Shown here: piece by piece, positions 32,801 to 44,780 of the stretch
Numbering within the stretch: position 1 is the first letter of the stretch
How the letters are laid out: every line of letters starts with the position of its first letter
Assembly (NCBI GenBank): GCA_948567375.1
Contig: OX419760.1
Coordinates: 23,560,001-23,624,000, forward strand
Source: Lunularia cruciata
Lineage: Eukaryota > Streptophyta > Marchantiopsida > Lunulariales > Lunulariaceae
Direction: 5' to 3'
Length of the DNA stretch: 64,000 nt
Translations under genes and position numbers: made by a program
Notes under the pieces: model-generated
Told to the model about the DNA's origin: nothing
Database searches by the model: none
The model's input: the letters and a program-made list of their open reading frames with translations, nothing else

Positions 32801-35153
32801 GGTTTCCCCATTAATTGATCTCTTGAGGAAGACAACAAGCTTCAAGTGGACCACCAAGCAAGAGGAAGCATTCAAGAAACTTAAGGAGATGGTGTCTTTA
32901 TGACAAATCATCTAACTATGTGATACTCAATTATCTTGTGTGGTTGATTTTGATACTTCTAACTTTACAATTGGACTTGTATTGTAACAAAAATTCCCAA
33001 ATAGATTGCATCCCATTTCTTTTGTATCTAGATCACTAAATACAACTGAAAGATTTATTTTGCTTGGGATCAAGAAAAAATTGTAATGATATATGCAACA
33101 AAGGTGTGGAGACATTATTTCATGTGAAAAAAATGTAATGCAAACCAATTATAAACCCTTGTTGTATACCCTACATTTGGAGCACATGAAGTGTCAACAT
33201 CATCAATGGGAAAACAACTATAATTTTTTGATTAAATATTCTTCTTAAATCTCCCATAATAGTAGCAATCACCATGATGTCAATGGACTCAACGGTACAA
33301 ATAAAATTCAAGGTTACTTTACAACAAGATCTCTTTTATCTTAGCAAATTCACCTTCTAGCACATGATAAGAAGTGAAAAATCCTTTCATTCAAGAATGG
33401 TCCTCTATTTTGTGAGAATCAAATCTACATTTCAACTATGAGAGTTCTGCACCAACTTGTGCAACTTCAAGAAACACATGATTTACCAATTGCTGTGCAC
33501 ATGGATGTAGACAAGATATTTAGTACCTATAATGCCAATAGTGGTAGCCAAACATAGCATGAGAGTTTTGAGAGTTTATCAATCTTGTGCAAGTTGCCAA
33601 TGTAACAAGTATAGGCAACCAGAAGTTGTGTGGACCACTTCAACCACTAAAATTTCCATCTACTTGATTGGAACATATTTTCTTGAATCTCATCACATCC
33701 TTGAAAAGATAAACCAAGGCTATAAAACAATTGCAATGTTTGTTAATAAGCTTAGCAAATAGATTCATTTTTCACCTACCATGGATACAATAGATGCTTC
33801 AACATTGGTCAAGATTTACTACAACATTGTTTTCAAGCACCATGGGATGCCAAGGGTTCTCATCTTTGATTATGATCCTCAATTCACTAGAAAATTTTGG
33901 CAAACATTCTTCAAACTACTCAGCACCAAGTTCGCTTGTTTATGGTTTGCCATCCTCAAACTGATGGGCAAACCAAATGAGCAAATAACACTCTAAAAGA
34001 TATGTTAAGTGACTTTTTCAACATTCATCATACCAAATGGTATACTTGTCTTATGGTTGCCAGGCAAGTAATTGATTCTTTCTTTTCTTCCTTAATTATG
34101 GAAAAGATCCACTTGTTCTAGATTCTCTTCTTGCTCCACTACTATCTCATATTTCCACCTTCTTATCCATGTTATCTACATCCTTACACCAAGCCAAAAC
34201 TCATGTTCTAGGTGCTAAAAATAGGCAAAAGCAATATGCTAATAGATATCATCATAATCTCACCTTCAAAATAGGCAACAAGTTCACACTTTCCTCCAAT
34301 AACCTTCCTTTCCCGCTTGACACCCAAGTTTGTAAACTTGCTCCCAATTGGATTGGTCCATTTGATATTACTCAAATTATTTTTAATATTACCTATAAAC
34401 TTGCACTTCTAATCATATGAGGTTTTTGTGTTAAAGAAATTTTTTTTATGGGGATTATAAACAAAGGGTCCATTTGTTTATAATCCCCATATTCCTTTCC
34501 TACTTGCTTAATCTCTATTAATGATCATGAAGAAAAAAAAGTTGACCATATTCTTGCACAAAGAGCCATTCAAGGTGGCAACCAAAGGTATAAGGTTCAT
34601 AGGAAAAAAATCACGTATCAGGTTCTTTGAAAAGATATCTCCTTCACAATACCACATGTGAACCTTGTTGTCATCTCCAAAATGCTCAAATGGCCATCAA
34701 GATTTTGAATACTCAGTGGCAACAAGTACATGGCCAACTAGTGGTGGGGGAATAAATAATAATATAGAGTTAGCAAAAGTGTCAATAGTAGTTAATGAGT
34801 TAGCCAAATTATCTAATTATAGCTAAAAGGAGATAAGACTAGCATAATCTAGGAATGTTAAGAATTTCTAGGACCGTTTAGGAAGCTTCTAGAAAAATTC
34901 AAGGTTTGATTAACTTGTGTGCCAAGTAAATTGCTAGTTTAGCTTGTATACCAAGTAGATGGCTAGCTTGGCTTGCAATCCAAGAAAAGCAACTTTTAGA
35001 AAGAACCTTCTTGGAAGCATCTTGGGAGTCTTGTACTTAGCTTCTCTATAAATACCAGAGCCCAAATTCATGCTAGATATCCAAAATTCCTATCAAGAAA
35101 GAGTTTCCAATGTGATCTTCCATTTTCTTATTTCTCTCCTTAGTTTTTATAAT
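29840..35153 (+). mobile_element. Element E: decayed chromodomain Ty3/Gypsy of the A/C family
   Basis: It has a 5' LTR (about 29840-30192), an iMet primer site TGGTATCAAAGC (30194-30205), a degenerate pre-gag domain (about 30213-30430), gag from about 30468, protease (about 31430-31740), RT (about 32170-32700), RNase H (about 32940-33180), integrase (about 33480-34010), a chromodomain trace (about 34530-34720, KKVDHILAQRAIQGG) and a 3' LTR (34755-about 35153). Parts align with element C in order, but stops, deletions and AT drift are everywhere. The integrase again has Lys where the catalytic Glu is expected (near 33969). Intact open pieces are short (33532-33762, 33781-33996). Confidence 0.88.
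34447..34491. repeat. Perfect 19-bp inverted repeat, 7-base loop, in element E
   Basis: TATGGGGATTATAAACAAA (34447-34465) is the exact reverse complement of 34473-34491. The right arm matches what element C has in the integrase-chromodomain linker, so the left arm looks like a local inverted copy made after insertion. Confidence 0.9.
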
Positions 35154-35334
35154 TTAAATATAGTTTATTTTGTTGATGTCCCCATGTTTGGCATAGTGCT
35201 TTTATTTCTCCTTGGATTTTAGCTCTTTTAGCACTCCATGTTTGCACTTCTTCGTGCTCTTATAATCCTTTTTCCTTTGGTGTAAACTATTTGTCCTTTT
35301 GGTTATTTCTCTATTAGAACATGACATTAGAGTG
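35154..35334. other. Spacer between element E and solo LTR F
   Basis: AT-rich and thymine-rich, no recognisable content. Its last 22 bases (AACATGACATTAGAGTGAGGC) recur in altered form at 35763 beyond the solo LTR. Confidence 0.5.
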
Positions 35335-35339
35335 AGGCA

Positions 35340-35714
35340 AAATAATAATATAGAGTTAGCAAAAGTTAAATCTAGTTAATAGATAGAAAAATTAGCATAT
35401 AATTAAGAAACTCTATGAATGTTCTAGAAGCATCTAAGAAGTTTCTGGTAAAATCTCTTAGGAAATTTCCAAGGGGTAAGTAACTTGTATGCCAAGGTTA
35501 CTACTACCTTAGCTTATATGCAAAGTAAATGGCTAGCTTAGCTAGCATTCCAAGTAAGGCAACTTCTAGAAGGAACCTTACTGGGATGCTTCTTGGGAGC
35601 CTTGTATCCAAGTTGCCTATAAATACCAAAGCTCAGGCTAGGCATTTGGAGTTCTTTCATTTGAGAGTTCTAATGTGATATTCAAATGTCCTATTTCACT
35701 CCTCGGTCTCTTAA
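35340..35714 (+). mobile_element. Solo LTR F of the A/C/E family
   Basis: It matches the LTRs of elements E and C from AATAATATAGAGTTAGC to CTCGGTCTCTTAA, including the GCCTATAAATACCAAAGC promoter block near 35620 and TTCTAGAAGC heat-shock-like units. AGGCA flanks it on both sides (35335-35339, 35715-35719). Both termini have lost TG/CA, so it is old. Removing it joins a short host tandem repeat. Confidence 0.82.
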
Positions 35715-35870
35715 AGGCAATAAGGTAACATATTACTTTTAGGTTAGTAAGATGTATTGTAACATGACACTATAGTGAGGCATTAAGGTAATATGTGCAT
35801 TCTAACTTTTCAAGTATTTTGGAACAACACTAGAGTGGCAACTAAAGCCTCCAATAGCACATTAGAATAG

Positions 35871-36024
35871 CACTTAGCTTCCTCATTAAAATGCCAATAG
35901 AGCTCTTCCAATTTCTTGTTTTAAAAATCTTAATTGCACTAAACTGCCACTTGGCATCCTCATAAAAATGCCAACAAGCTCTCCCAATTTCTGGTATTAA
36001 AAATTTAGTTGCATTGTGTCCCAT
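35871..36024. repeat. Tandem duplication, unit 77 bp
   Basis: CACTT(A/G)GC(T/A)TCCTCAT begins at 35871 and 35948. Both copies continue AAAATGCCAA, CAATTTCT and AATT(T)AGTTGCA with scattered substitutions. Confidence 0.8.
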
Positions 36025-38030
36025 TACATTGCATCTCTTGTACTATTTTCCAAAGCTAAACATCCATTTTTTCTTCTTCCTCACATTATTAAGCTATGAT
36101 TATTTCTCTTCATTGTGCATTGCAAGTCACTCACATGAAAATATAAATTGAAGAGTTAAAAGAGATGAGATGGATTCATTTGTAGATACATGGATAGGTA
36201 GTGTGAGTTAACAAAAAAAATAACATACTACTATAGAGAATGAAGAATTAAATGTCTGCTATATTCAATGACTTTATTTAGTTTCTATTGAGTAAAATAT
36301 ATTTATTGCTGGTAATTAGTTGTTGTGCTCAATTGCAATCTCAAGTACTTAAACTACATCTAAATATTATTGTTTATTTATAGAGATTTAGCATGCATAT
36401 TAGGCTACGAAAACAAGATCAAACTTCTTATTGTTCTTAAGAAAGCTATTAAAAAGTTGAGTTTTATGAAGCTGCTGAAATTTTATATAATTTCAAGCAT
36501 AGTTTATATTGAGAGAAAAAAATTTCATTGTATGCTCAATGGGGGTTCAAGAATGTTCAAACCTTTATGAAAATACTATATAAATTTTATTTTATTTTAT
36601 AGTATTACTTTATTCTCAATTCTTTACATAATTCTATGAAAAAATTGGGAATTTTTTTAATTCATGGTTATCTTAATTTATGAGTTGTATTTTGATTTTC
36701 ATTGATTAAAATACTTTAATGTAAGTTGAAATATGGTTTTGTCCATTTTAATTGTCAAAATGCATGATGCTATTTTGATTTTCTTTACATTGCTTTAATT
36801 TAAGTTAGAAAAATAGGAAATGCTAAATCTAGATAATTTTTAAAAACATATTCAAACACTCTTTACTTACTTAAAATGAATTACCAAAAAATGAATACTA
36901 TTGACATTAGTTTATGTACCAAATATGATTTAGAATGTGAGTTATGAATTTAAACTTTAGGATGTTGAGAAGTAATCATCTATAGATATAAGTAGAAGCT
37001 AAGACCTCAATCAAATTAAGAAGGTAAAATTTGAGTTTTTATGTGTTAAACTTACCAAAGAGTTCAAAGAATTAGGACAATCATAGATAGAAAAATACCT
37101 CTATTTCTTTACACTAAATACATATATAAATGGACCATGGAGATAAATTACTCCAACATAAGAATGTAAGTATAAAAAAGTGATGTCACTACATGAGCTT
37201 AAGTAAATGTCTTCTAAAAAATTAGCTCCCAATAATAGAAGGAGCTAATACACCAATTAAAAAGTATCATATGCAAATCTATAAATATAAAATCATGTTG
37301 GTAATTTTCATCAGAAGCTCTAGAGATTGAAAGAGAATTATTTCACTAGGTGTTTTTGGTCAAATTACTAACTATGGAGCACATATGTGTATTGCATAGA
37401 GGAGTACATATCAACGCCTTGGCCTACAACAAACTATTGTATTAGCTTGTCAATGCTTATAGGTTTTGATAGGCTCTTAGCTGATTTTCTTATTTTACTC
37501 CATTGCACGAGCTACCACTACAAGTGTGTTTTGGAAAAGTTTAATCATTAAGGGGGTTGGACATCTCTAACAAGTACTTTTCTCTTGCTCCAAAATAGAA
37601 AATTATCTTTGCAAATGCATTTTTGTCTTGAGAAAAGTGCTAATTGCTAAGTGAGTAGGGCCATTTATTACAAAAATTAGTCTAAAAAGTGAATTGTAAC
37701 ACTACAAGATTGAAAATAAATTTTTATCAAAAGAGTAGAAATGCATAAAGTTTTTGGGTATTTTCATTTTGCATAATATTGGTGAAAGGTATGGCACCCA
37801 TCTTGAATTTCTTCACAAGGCATGCTTTGCTGGAGGAAAGTCCAAGTTACTTACAAATCTCATGTTGTACATGCTAATGATTTGCAATGTTTATGATATC
37901 ACCAACAAGCCCTAACTCCTCCCCCATCAATTTTGTTCATAATTATCCATCATCCAATAAGCATGTGCACTATAACATGAGTAAATTCAACCCTTTAGCT
38001 TGTCCTAAAAATTATGTGTGTTCACCTTAG
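36025..38030. other. AT-rich stretch with no recognised gene
   Basis: No protein motif, LTR end or RNA gene could be recognised on either strand; the open frames are short and of AT-rich chance type. Confidence 0.5.
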
Positions 38031-38271
38031 GATGGTCTTAAGATAATTTTGACACATCTTTTTCCAACCTATTACTATATTAAATTTAGTAATGGTTCCG
38101 AAACAAGGTCAGTGGAATTTTATATTTGTTTTATAAAATTTTATATTTACATTTATACTTGTACAATTGGAGTCATAATGGTGATCAACCAAGCATAAAG
38201 AAATAAAAATAAATATAGATCTCTTTAAGTCAAAACCTCAAAATCAAAATCATAGACAGTCTTCAAACTAA

Positions 38272-38344
38272 AAGAGAGAAGAGGGTGACCGCGTAGGAAA
38301 AACAAAAGATGGGAAGATCCATCAAGCCATACAAGGGAGAGACA
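38272..38344 (-). repeat. Short dispersed hairpin repeat, copy 1
   Basis: On the minus strand it reads TCTCCCTTGTATGGCTTGAT, then GGATCTTCCCATC, then CCTACGCGGTCACC and TCTCTC. It matches copies 2 and 4 through its length. It holds the near-palindrome GATGG-ATCTT-CCCATC. Confidence 0.75.
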
Positions 38345-38435
38345 AAAAAGGTAACATGGTGCTAAGCCCCAATAGATTCTATATGAGAAATCTGCACAAA
38401 CTAAAAACTTCAAACTACAAATAAATTCAATTACT

Positions 38436-38507
38436 TCAAATCTCTCTTAACCTCCTAAAGAGAGAGAGAAATCTCTCTCTCCCTTTAGGAGGTTAAGAGA
38501 CATTTGA
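38436..38507. repeat. Foldback of 72 bp, arms about 32 bp
   Basis: TCTCTTAACCTCCTAAAG (38443-38460) is the exact reverse complement of 38483-38500. Pairing continues inward through the AGAGAGAG/CTCTCTCT runs and outward to TCAAAT/ATTTGA with single mismatches. This is either a tiny MITE or a transcribable hairpin. Confidence 0.9.
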
Positions 38508-39860
38508 TATATATACTGAAGAGAGATATATATACTTACTTCCATTGGTGATCTCTAGACAAGTAGAAGATTTTTTTTCTCATATAGAAACTTGATCTTT
38601 TGCTTCTTCATCTCCCATAACATATAACTAAATTGAATCTAATCAACAACATTTGTAGATCATCTTCCTATTGGAAGGGAAAGAAGTGCTACCTAAGAAT
38701 AGGAGCTATTACTAACTCATGATAGAAGGAATACAATGGACTGAAGATCAACCATATGCATAAGGTAGAATGGTAACTGCAATGGATCACATATAGGATA
38801 GAGTAGAAGGTCTCCAACTTTGTAGAAGTTCATAAATAATTATGCCAATAGATCATCTAAAACTCACTTTAAAGATCTGGTGAATGATTGATAAGCTTGG
38901 AAGACTAATGAAGTCTATGGACACCTTTTGTATCAAAGTTTATAAAAGCTCTCTCGACTTAACATTAGCTACCAATCCATAATGTGGCAATATATAAACA
39001 ATTGCTATGTCTTTTCCTAAACTAGGAAGGATCACAAAATGTTGATAGTAAAAGGAGGTAGAATCATTCTCGCCTAAACTACTCTTTGAATTGTAGACTA
39101 CTTATATCGGTACAAAGGCTAATTAAAGGCTGATCTAGCAAGGGATGATTGGGAGCTAGATGAAGGTTAGCTAAGGTCTTGGAGAGAATAGAGACACAAT
39201 AAACTGTAAATTCATCTATCTATGCATGTATAATATCTATGCGTATGAATATAAAAGTACATATAGACAAAGACAAATCCAAATCTAAACAAACATTCAT
39301 AAGTAGAAATGAATGTTTGAAAGAAACATACACTTTGGACTAAAGAAATAGTAATATAAAGACTATATACCTTTTGGATTTATCCAAAACTCTAACTTTA
39401 AGACACTCCTAATCCTAGACATCAAAAAATTCAACTTTCAAAACAAAGTCATACATAAACGTCGTTGCTCACAATATCAATATCTAAAGAGCACAAAAGA
39501 CATTGAAATGTGCATCAAACTCCGTGTTTGCCATGGGTGCATTGTCCACTATTCAATATTATCTTTCCATCCTAAAGATCATTCTCTTTGGGATTACACC
39601 TAGAGCTTTATGCCTAACCTCCTCTACATCTACATTGGCTATCTATTATACTCAATATAAGGATGTGCTACTTCAAAGAGAAACAAAAAACATCAAACCA
39701 ACATGCATTGATCCTTGAGTAAATGAAACAATTGGTTATAACACACCAACAAGGACTTACTACGAGGGACCTCCCAACATCCTCTAGACCCATGTTTATC
39801 CCCACCACCAAGCCTAGGAGCTTCAAGTATAAAAAAGTACAAAAAATAGAGTATCAATCT

Positions 39861-39930
39861 TGAGGTCCTCAAAATCATAAGTTATTGACTACCAATCTGG
39901 AGGTCCTCAAAACTATAAGTTATTGACTAC
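39861..39930. repeat. Tandem duplication, unit 38 bp
   Basis: GGTCCTCAAAA begins at 39864 and 39902. Both copies end ATAAGTTATTGACTAC. Confidence 0.9.
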
Positions 39931-40336
39931 ATACATACTAACTTTCAAATAAGAAATTATCTCTAATGATAAAGAGAAGGGCAACAAGGGATAGAACACC
40001 AAAAGTCAATAGTTTTAGAATAAAGAAAGAAGTGAGAATAATAGGCATAAAAGAGCATGTATGGGAAGAAGAAGTATAAGGACGAAGAGTTTCACTCTTG
40101 GATTAGATAGTTATTTGATATAAGTTTACGATTTAAATTTGGAACAATTATAAGCTTAGATTTGATCTGTATAATCAAACTGGAGATTGTGTGCTGTCTC
40201 TTTTGAACCCGCAAGTTGAAATCCAAATCTAGCGGTTCGAAATATTAGAATTGGTTTTAAGATAATTGTGACACATCTTTTCTAACCCATTACTATATTA
40301 AATTTAGTAATGGTTCAGAAACAAGGTCAGTGGAAC

Positions 40337-40954
40337 AGCTCTTTCTCTAAACCATTCTTAAATTAATTTAGAAATAAGGTTAATTGGGGACCCACCCCTA
40401 ACCCGGACTGGTGGTTTAAAGAGCACCACAATCGGATTTTCTAAATGGATCCAATACTAATGGAGTTTAGCCTATGGAAAACGTTTTCTTTGAATTTGCG
40501 CGAAAGCGATCGTTTAAAAAGTTTCCATTTGTTAAAACGTTTTTAATACAGTCGTTTTAACCGACAAGTTTTAAGTAACAAGTAAGCAGAAATGGACGCA
40601 AAATTCATTTGTATGGTTGTTCGTGTCAACTCTATTGGGGACGGCTTGGGTACGGTTGTTCACTTTTAATCGAGTTCATCATGTCAAACAAGGGGATCAT
40701 TGGGAGTATTTTGGTATTGTGTTTAAAGAAGTAGAGTTCAAGGCGAAATGCACACACTGCAATTTGAAGCACATGAAACGCTGAATGGCACAGATGATCA
40801 ATAATTAATTTAGCTCTGACTCACAGAAATTCAATGCTGTCATTTGTGCTAAACTTTTATTTTATTTTAATACGTTCTATTTTAGAACGCATTAAATATA
40901 TTAAAACGTTCTATTTAAAATTGAATTAAAAATAAACGTTTCAATAGTTTAGTC
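40337..40954. other. Transition from AT-rich to less AT-rich DNA
   Basis: No gene. Repeated AAAACGTTTT-type words (40475-40560) and a 14-bp inverted repeat TTTAATACGTTCTA / TAGAACGCATTAAA at about 40867-40897 are visible. Confidence 0.4.
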
Positions 40955-41025
40955 TCATGTTACCTGGTACGACTTCATGGGGTCTTCCCATCCTCTTGTT
41001 ATTCTACGCGGTCGCCGATTCTCTC
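40955..41025 (+). repeat. Short dispersed hairpin repeat, copy 2
   Basis: Contains ATGGGGTCTTCCCATCC (40977-40993), then TTGTTATTCTACGCGGTCGCC and TCTCTC. It shares the whole core with copies 1 and 4. Confidence 0.8.
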
Positions 41026-42748
41026 ATCATAACCAAATGAAACTGAATCTCTCACCGAAGAAAGTTTACCCCAATCACAAGATCGCTTTCTGACTAAGTA
41101 GAAAGTAGCGGAAGCACGTCCACAACTTTTGTACAGTTTGTTTGGGGAGATACGTGATATGCATAGATCGTTATTAGATATTGCCATCGAATTGAAGAAG
41201 AAGAAGTCAAAGACATAACTGTAAGCACGTCTGGCATGCAAGAACAGCACTGGTTCCTCTGGGACTGAGGCCTAACATCGACCTCCATTAGCACGTGTGG
41301 CACGCAGAGAGCAACACTCGGTCCTCTGAATCTAACGGCTGACAAACACAGAGGAGAAAGCTCTATTTTCTCGATCTGGAGATGGATAGCGCCAAAGGGA
41401 CAAACTTTGTCTTTGTAGCGCTGTCCTCTACCGTGCAAAGAAAAAAATAGCTGATGACGAATTCCTGAGTGGATTATCATTAGCTTCATCAACTAATCCT
41501 GAACAGTTAGACCAAGCGCTTAAGTCTTGGATAGATATAACTCCAGGGGAGTCGAACATGAGATGTAAAAACTGCAATAAAATTCTAGAAAAGTCAAGTT
41601 CTAGAGTTTTATTTTGGAAGGTTTAGTATAAACACATTAAGACAAACTTCTGGAAAAGTAAAAGTTTGAGAATTTTATTTTTGAATGAAAATTTGATTTT
41701 TAAAATCAAAATTTAGAATATTACCCCGAAAACTAGCCCGCACAAAACAAATTAAATCTAAATTAATATAAGAATATCTATCTGATGTACTTTTTAAATC
41801 AATATTGCAGGAAGTGTGAATGTGATAATTATTGAAGAAACTGCACAGCAAATACATGATGCCTAGTAAATGTGCTCTTCATTTGGTATCTCTCCACAAT
41901 AAATATATTTCTTATATTTAAGAAATATTTGTAGATCTATTTCGACTTAAAATAACTTGAGCTTTCTTGCATAAGAAGCAAAAAAGACTGTAGAACATAA
42001 GGGGCTTTTAATTCCAGAAATCACAAAATCACAATAGGAATGGTTCGACTACAATAAGTATTAACAGAACAAACCCAAAATTACAATCTGATAAAGAAAT
42101 TAAATGGATCCATAATTTTTTTTCCATGAAATCTCCCTGTAAGCTGGACTGATAATTAATTAAAAAATGCTAGAATTTGCAGAAACAATCTAAAATTCGC
42201 TGGAAAACTTCCCAGACACACCCTCCTTTAATTATTCAAGGACTGTCCATTTAACATCTTACAGTTTTGCTATAGCATTTCATAATAGACAAATTGATCC
42301 CTTATTATATCTAGATCTCTTAAGCTAGTTGGAAGAGAAACTGGAAACTTTATTCTTGTTTCTCTCGAGGATCTTCTCCTCATTGTTGAAGATTTAACAT
42401 TGTTCATCCTTATGTTCTGCACAGGGGAGTCTGATAAGAGGTATATACATAGACATACATATATATACGTAAAAAGAGAGTTTCTTTCAGCAAATTCTTG
42501 AGGTCCTATCTAAATAATTGTGTGGTTGCTTTTTAGTCTCTTAATGTTATCGCAAAAAGTTATGTTTCATTGTGCACTTTTGAAAAGTCTCAACTCAAAA
42601 TTTATTGGGTACCAAAACAAACATGTTGTTCCCATTACTTATAGTTTAAAAAAATTTAGTAAATTAAACTAGATCTAGACTTGTATTTACTAAATGTGTC
42701 TATAAAATTTGTGAGTGATTTCTTTCTCAAATTCTAATAAATAAATAG

Positions 42749-42812
<64 letters not shown>

Positions 42813-44780
42813 GGGTTTTCATACTCCTGACTACGTTTAGTGTATGTAATGTATATGGTGTTCTTTGATTTATGATATATATTCCATTATCTAATGCATA
42901 TATTAGAATTTATGACGACTGACATAACTATGGCCTTGGGATATATATGGGAAGTTCATCCACATAAAATATTTGTAATCTGTACACAGATGAGACAAGA
43001 TACCATTAGTTGAAATAACAGCGGTGATTAGCCAATAGCGTTAACTATAATTACCAATATCTATATTATGATGGCTATATCATCAAAATTATGCAAAGAT
43101 CTATATTGCAACTTGCTTTGCTAGCCCTATTTGGTATTTTTAAGTAGGCTATATTATTTATCAAATTTTCTACATTTGAATGTTTGCCACTCTTTTTTAG
43201 ATAATTCAATATATATTTGGCAGATTCTCTATTGATTTTTTTCCAATTTTTATCTTCATATTTGCCTAAAATGACATAGCTAAAATATAAATTCATAAGC
43301 TGTTACTTATTTTATTTTATTTGTCTTTTCACTTTTATTTCAATTTTAATTCCCTTGGATTTTAGATAGAAATTTATTGAGGTTCAAATTTCAAAACCTT
43401 TTAATCTACCCATGAGATTGACCAAAATTTTATAAAATGAAATTTATGAAGAAATGAAGTACTGTATATATATATTCCAATTAATTGTGATATTTGAAAC
43501 GCAATTCATTCAAATTCTTGTAGAATAGACATGATGTTCTTGTTGAAAAAGCATGATAGTAAGGGCCAACCAACATTCCAAGTTTGGATATGATATGCAA
43601 GAATGGAGATGCCTACGTCAAAGAAGGCTTAGTCAATGAATTGGTTCTTTGAGTATGATATGTAGGTGAATCAATCCTAAAATTTTATAATGATAAATGT
43701 AGCAAATATTTTGGAGATGGAAACATCATACTAATTTAAACATCAATTAAGAGTTTAATTATTAGTATTCTCGCCTAATTATATTTTAGATGATAATTTA
43801 TCGTATAAATATTTTAACTTGTTCTCCCTAGAGCCCTTTCAAGCGGAGAACTAACCGAGACTATGCTATGGATGTATGGAAATAGACTGATGACACCTTA
43901 GAAATCATCGGGAGGAGAGACGATGACTCAATGGAAGCACTTTACACAAGCTGAAATGTGGTTATGGAGCAATAATAATGATTTAATTGCATTTTTAAAA
44001 TATTTTGTGTGGTTGAACATTGGTGGAGCAATAATTTGAATTGAATTCCAATACGGATTTCGGCAAAACATGCTCGGAGTGGTGGTGGAACCCAAACGAT
44101 TCATGAGTAATAAGTCGAAGAGTTGTTTTCAAATCTTATATGGCCAAAGCCAAACATTCAAAAATATAAGTCTTAGAGTTTATTAAATAGTAAGTATGCA
44201 TGTGAGTAATTTCTAGATATGTTTAGTTCTAAATCTAGACATTTGAATTTCTTAACGTCGAATCAAAGCATCTTTAAACATTTACATTTAGTAATTACCC
44301 ATCAGATGTTCACTGTGCAACTCATAAACCTTTAAAACTCTACCTTTACTGCGTAAACCTATCAATTATATCAAATTTCATCTTCTCCGAACATCACAAA
44401 AACAGAGACATTCTGGATCACCGAATCACATCCAGCAACTATATCTTAGTAAGCATCCTACCTAAAATTTCTTTGTACTACTCCCACTGAGATTCACCCA
44501 GTGATCATGCCAACTAATTTCTCCCATAAAGTATAAAGGTTTTCTGGACTGTTTTTCGATGATTGACTTCATGATATCTAAATAAAATCATATTTCGTAA
44601 AGAGTTCAAAATGCTGATCAGAAGAGTACCGTTTAGCTGTACAAAAACGTACAATAGGCAAAAAAGGTCTGGAGTTGACAATGTCATTATACCCAAAAGG
44701 ATGAACGACATAATGGAGCTATAGATACAAGGAACTAATAGCTAGAAGGATGGTCCTGGACATGATCCACAGAATTGCGA
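41026..44780. other. No recognised gene; short repeats only
   Basis: A degenerate pair AGCACGT(C/G)TGGCA(T/C)GCA at 41225 and 41291 recurs as CACGTGTGGCACGCAAG at 46090. A 132-codon minus frame at 41094-41492 covers the pair and resembles no family. From 41.6 to 44.2 kb the DNA is AT-rich without motifs. Confidence 0.45.
42751..42809. repeat. (TA)n microsatellite
   Basis: About 29 uninterrupted TA units. Confidence 0.98.

Larger units (their letters stand above)
38035..40336 (+). repeat. Pair of 80-bp direct repeats 2.2 kb apart
   Basis: 38035-38117 and 40252-40336 share CTTAAGATAA/TTTAAGATAA, TTGTGACACATCTTTT/ATTTTGACACATCTTTT, CATTACTATATTAAATTTAG and GAAACAAGGTCAGTGGAA with about 90% identity. 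The DNA between them (38118-40251) has no recognised gene. They may flank an insertion or be fragments of a dispersed repeat. Confidence 0.75.

Noticed and set aside
41094-41492. 132-codon minus-strand open frame
   Set aside because: It spans two copies of a short repeat and has no domain, signal peptide or exon boundaries.
42045-42060. GGTTCGACTAC, like a tRNA T-loop
   Set aside because: No matching acceptor, D- or anticodon arms within 80 bases on either strand. The same holds for similar words near 25204 and 41565.
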